NCBI GenBank assembly: GCA_021789565.1
Contig: JAJYJL010000221.1
Span: 1 to 8,513 of the forward strand
From: Acidobacteriota bacterium
GTDB taxonomy: Bacteria; Acidobacteriota; Terriglobia; UBA7540
Length of the DNA: 8,513 bases
Reading direction: 5' to 3'
Shown here: positions 6,761 to 8,513 of the stretch, one piece after another
Numbering within the stretch: the first letter of the stretch is position 1
Layout: the number at the start of each line of letters is the position of its first letter
Made by a program: the position numbers and the translations under genes
Notes under the pieces: model-generated
Databases searched by the model: none
What the model was told of the DNA's origin: nothing
What the model saw: the letters and a program-made list of their open reading frames with translations, nothing else

Positions 6761-6858
6761 CGTCATTCCGATCCCGCAGAGCGGGAGAGGAATCTGCTTT
6801 TACCCTGGTGGAAAAGCAGATTCCTCGGGCCGGAAGAGTACCGGCCCTCGGAATAACG
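6761..6858. repeat. 98-nt palindromic cloverleaf element (REP/MITE-like)
   Basis: An outer stem of 11 positions (CGTCATTCCGA 6761-6771 with TCGGAATAACG 6848-6858, one non-Watson-Crick position) encloses three hairpins. These are TCCCGC-AGA-GCGGGA (6772-6786), a 15-bp perfect stem GAGGAATCTGCTTTT (6787-6801) with AAAAGCAGATTCCTC (6812-6826) around a 10-nt loop, and GGGCCGG-7 nt-CCGGCCC (6827-6847). The four stems abut with no unpaired base at the junction. The single outer mismatch is C-A on the plus strand but G-U, hence paired, in the minus-strand transcript of the operon. There is no U tract, so it is not a classic terminator, and no ORF lies within it. From memory, GTCATTCCGA...GAGGAATCTGC words recur between genes in several bacterial genomes, so an interspersed non-autonomous repeat is the best reading; a structured mRNA spacer is an alternative. 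Confidence 0.8.
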
Positions 6859-6895
6859 GTGCATGGTAAACAAATACATAGGACGCCACACTAGA

Positions 6896-7987
6896 CTAAC
6901 TCGTGTTCTGAGATATGTTCAAAAGGATTCCTATAGCCAAAAGCGTCATCACCAACGACGACCCGCCATAACTGATGAGAGGAAGAGGAATCCCCTTGGT
7001 CGGCAGCAGCCCGATCACCACGCTGATGTTGACCAGCGCCTGCCCGACAACCATCACGGTGATCCCCACGGCGAGCAGGCGTCCAAAATCGTTTGAACAG
7101 CGCGCGGCCGCCCGGAGCCCTCGCCACAGGATGGCACAGAACAACGCGATCACCAGGACCGCTCCGATAAAACCAAGCTCCTCACTGATCACCGCGAAAA
7201 TAAAGTCGTTCTGAGGCTCGGGCAGAAAAAAGAGTTTTTCCTTGCCTTCCATAAGCCCGAGTCCTGCGATCCCGCCCGTTCCCACTGCGATGTACGACTG
7301 GATGATTTGAAATCCGGCGCCCAGGGGGTCGGCGTAGGGGTGCAGAAACGCCGTGATGCGCTTCGCCCGGTAACCGGTATCAAAGATCAGAAAAATCAGC
7401 AATGGAAACGCCGCCAGCATTGCATAACCGAAGTAGACCAGCCGGAGGCCGGCAACAAAAAGCATGGCGGCTACCACCATACAAATGGCCAGCGCAGTTC
7501 CAAAATCGGGCTCCTTCAGGATCAACAGACCATCGATGCCAACCACAAGCACAATCGGCAACAAGGTGCGTTTCCAGTCTTCGATTTCGCCCTTGCGCAT
7601 TTCCAAAAACGAGGCAAGAAAAATTACAATGATGACTTTTGACAGCTCTGAAGGTTGAATCATCAGCCGGCCCGCGTGCACCCATCGGTGCGTGTTATGG
7701 ACCGGCGACTGTAAAAGTGCCACTAATAGCAGCAAAAGCTGGATGGCAAGCGCCGGGAAAACAAAAGTAGGCCTGGCGAGACGGCGGTAGTCAAAATTCA
7801 TCATGAACACCATCAGCGCGAGTCCTATGATCGCCCAAAATCCCTGCCGGAAAAGGAAGTGGTAACTCGAACCAAACCCATCCTGAGCGATCACAGCAGA
7901 AGCGCTGAACACCATGACGAGCCCGAACAGAAGCAGGATCACCACCGTTCCGAACAACACTCTGTCAGTCTGGAGTTGGCGCGCCAT
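6896..7987 (-). CDS. ftsW: Peptidoglycan glycosyltransferase FtsW
   Basis: A 363-residue SEDS-family polytopic membrane protein that polymerises lipid II into septal glycan together with a class B PBP. Hydrophobic segments run along the whole chain, with about ten helices expected; the first covers residues 10-34 (VLFGTVVILLLFGLVMVFSAS region). SEDS signatures seen are NTHRWVHAGRLMIQPSE (98-114), KEPDFGTA (158-165), QNDFIFAVISEELGF (259-273), where D261 is the essential catalytic Asp position, and LLPTKGIPLPLISYGGSSL (327-345). Placement between murD and murG argues for FtsW over RodA. The ATG at 7987 lies 6 nt after the murD stop. AAGGAG sits inside the last murD codons, 12 nt from the ATG, a rather long spacing, which suggests coupled translation. 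It is slightly shorter than many FtsW proteins (about 370-410), with no key element missing. Confidence 0.96.
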   Translation of the reverse strand: MARQLQTDRVLFGTVVILLLFGLVMVFSASAVIAQDGFGSSYHFLFRQGFWAIIGLALMVFMMNFDYRRLARPTFVFPALAIQLLLLLVALLQSPVHNTHRWVHAGRLMIQPSELSKVIIVIFLASFLEMRKGEIEDWKRTLLPIVLVVGIDGLLILKEPDFGTALAICMVVAAMLFVAGLRLVYFGYAMLAAFPLLIFLIFDTGYRAKRITAFLHPYADPLGAGFQIIQSYIAVGTGGIAGLGLMEGKEKLFFLPEPQNDFIFAVISEELGFIGAVLVIALFCAILWRGLRAAARCSNDFGRLLAVGITVMVVGQALVNISVVIGLLPTKGIPLPLISYGGSSLVMTLLAIGILLNISQNTS

Positions 7988-7993
7988 CAGCCG

Positions 7994-8513
7994 CTATTTC
8001 TCCTTGCGCTTCCGCGAACGTCTTCTGGAATTGATTTTCGAGAACGCATTTTCCCCGGTATTCGCGCCTCGTCCACCCGTTTGCGGCCCATTGCGAACTT
8101 CATAGGCAAACGACTCGTCCTCAACCGTCTCGGCCCGGGCCAGGTCATCCTCATCCAGCACGAACTCATCTGCGACTTCCTCCGAATCCGGCAAGCCCTG
8201 TGGGGACGCTTCCTCGGCGCTGACTTCAAAAACGTATTCCAGTTCCCGCGGCGCGGTCAGCACCAGAGGCCCAGCGCCAGTGGCATTACGGACCGGTTGC
8301 TCCCTGAAGCCGTCCGGCTGGTCTAACGGTCCTTCCGAAGTTCCGGATGGTGTTGTGATGGCCTGTTGCGCGGCCGCCTCCCCGGCATTTTGAACCACAG
8401 GGGCCGAAACCTGCTCTGCCCGATGGGCCGTTCTGTCGCTGGCCTTCCCGGAGATTTCTTCGGCCAGCCTTTCAACCAGCGCCTTGAATACACGCCCGCG
8501 GTGTTCGAAATTC
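7994..8513 (-). CDS. murD: UDP-N-acetylmuramoylalanine--D-glutamate ligase (MurD), C-terminal end with a long tail (runs off the window)
   Basis: The frame is open from the right edge to a TAG at 7996-7994, giving 172 visible residues. The first 16, NFEHRGRVFKALVERL, match the last helix of MurD (family pattern: ...F.NFE.RG..F..L...L), where ordinary MurD proteins stop within a few residues. MurD adds D-Glu to UDP-MurNAc-L-Ala in the cytoplasm; its catalytic domains are outside the window. Here the frame continues about 155 residues: first an Ala/Gly/Pro/Gln-rich part, then an acidic part (DSEEVADEF...LDEDDLARAETVEDES), then a strongly basic end (RRRSRKRKEK). No transmembrane segment or known domain is seen, and the tail looks disordered. 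A separate gene starting at the GTG at 8398 is possible, but I see no stop that would end murD before it. ftsW starts 6 nt downstream. Confidence 0.82.
   Translation of the reverse strand, partial: NFEHRGRVFKALVERLAEEISGKASDRTAHRAEQVSAPVVQNAGEAAAQQAITTPSGTSEGPLDQPDGFREQPVRNATGAGPLVLTAPRELEYVFEVSAEEASPQGLPDSEEVADEFVLDEDDLARAETVEDESFAYEVRNGPQTGGRGANTGENAFSKINSRRRSRKRKEK

Noticed and set aside
6787..6826. The 15-bp hairpin considered as an intrinsic terminator between ftsW and murG.
   Set aside because: No U-rich tract follows the stem on either strand, and the stem is embedded in a larger junction structure, which fits a palindromic repeat better.
6761..6858. The cloverleaf considered as a tRNA gene.
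   Set aside because: Stem lengths (11, 6, 15, 7), lack of an anticodon arm of normal size, no T-loop GTTCRA-type sequence and no acceptor/CCA logic; it is not a tRNA.
1..8513. CRISPR arrays, phage or toxin-antitoxin genes, transposase genes.
   Set aside because: No regularly spaced repeats and no open frame with such motifs was seen; the window is a conserved housekeeping operon.

Overview
The window is the distal half of a division and cell wall (dcw) cluster, read entirely from the minus strand. In transcription order (right to left) it holds the 3' end of murD, ftsW, murG, murC, ftsQ, ftsA, ftsZ and then the 5' part of a squalene-synthase-family gene (hpnC). The DNA is moderately GC-rich with dense coding. 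The gene order murD-ftsW-murG-murC-ftsQ-ftsA-ftsZ, with murB and ddl absent from their common place between murC and ftsQ, a hopanoid-pathway gene after ftsZ, and an interspersed palindrome of the GTCATTCCGA / GAGGAATCTGC type all suggest a Gram-negative soil bacterium. My best guess is Acidobacteriota. That is an inference from context and memory, not from a search.

Layout. At 8513-7994 is the C-terminal end of MurD, which carries an unusually long, low-complexity acidic-then-basic tail. ftsW (7987-6896) follows 6 nt later. A 212-nt gap (6895-6684) contains a 98-nt sequence that folds as a perfect four-way-junction cloverleaf (6761-6858). murG (6683-5469) and murC (5457-4042, possibly from a TTG at 5472) are essentially contiguous. 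A 195-nt gap with GC-rich dyads and an imperfect direct repeat separates murC from ftsQ (3846-2914). ftsA (2906-1683) starts 7 nt after ftsQ, with its ribosome binding site overlapping the ftsQ stop. ftsZ (1640-453) follows after 42 nt. A possible hairpin terminator follows ftsZ, and hpnC begins at 297 and runs off the left edge.

Functionally, MurD and MurC add D-Glu and L-Ala during cytoplasmic synthesis of the UDP-MurNAc-peptide. MurG makes lipid II at the inner face of the membrane. FtsW polymerises lipid II into septal glycan. FtsQ is the periplasmic scaffold of the divisome, FtsA tethers the Z-ring to the membrane, and FtsZ forms the ring. HpnC would act in making squalene for hopanoids, lipids of the same envelope. 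The coding content is conventional. The non-routine signals are the cloverleaf element between ftsW and murG, the MurD tail, and the genes missing from the usual order.
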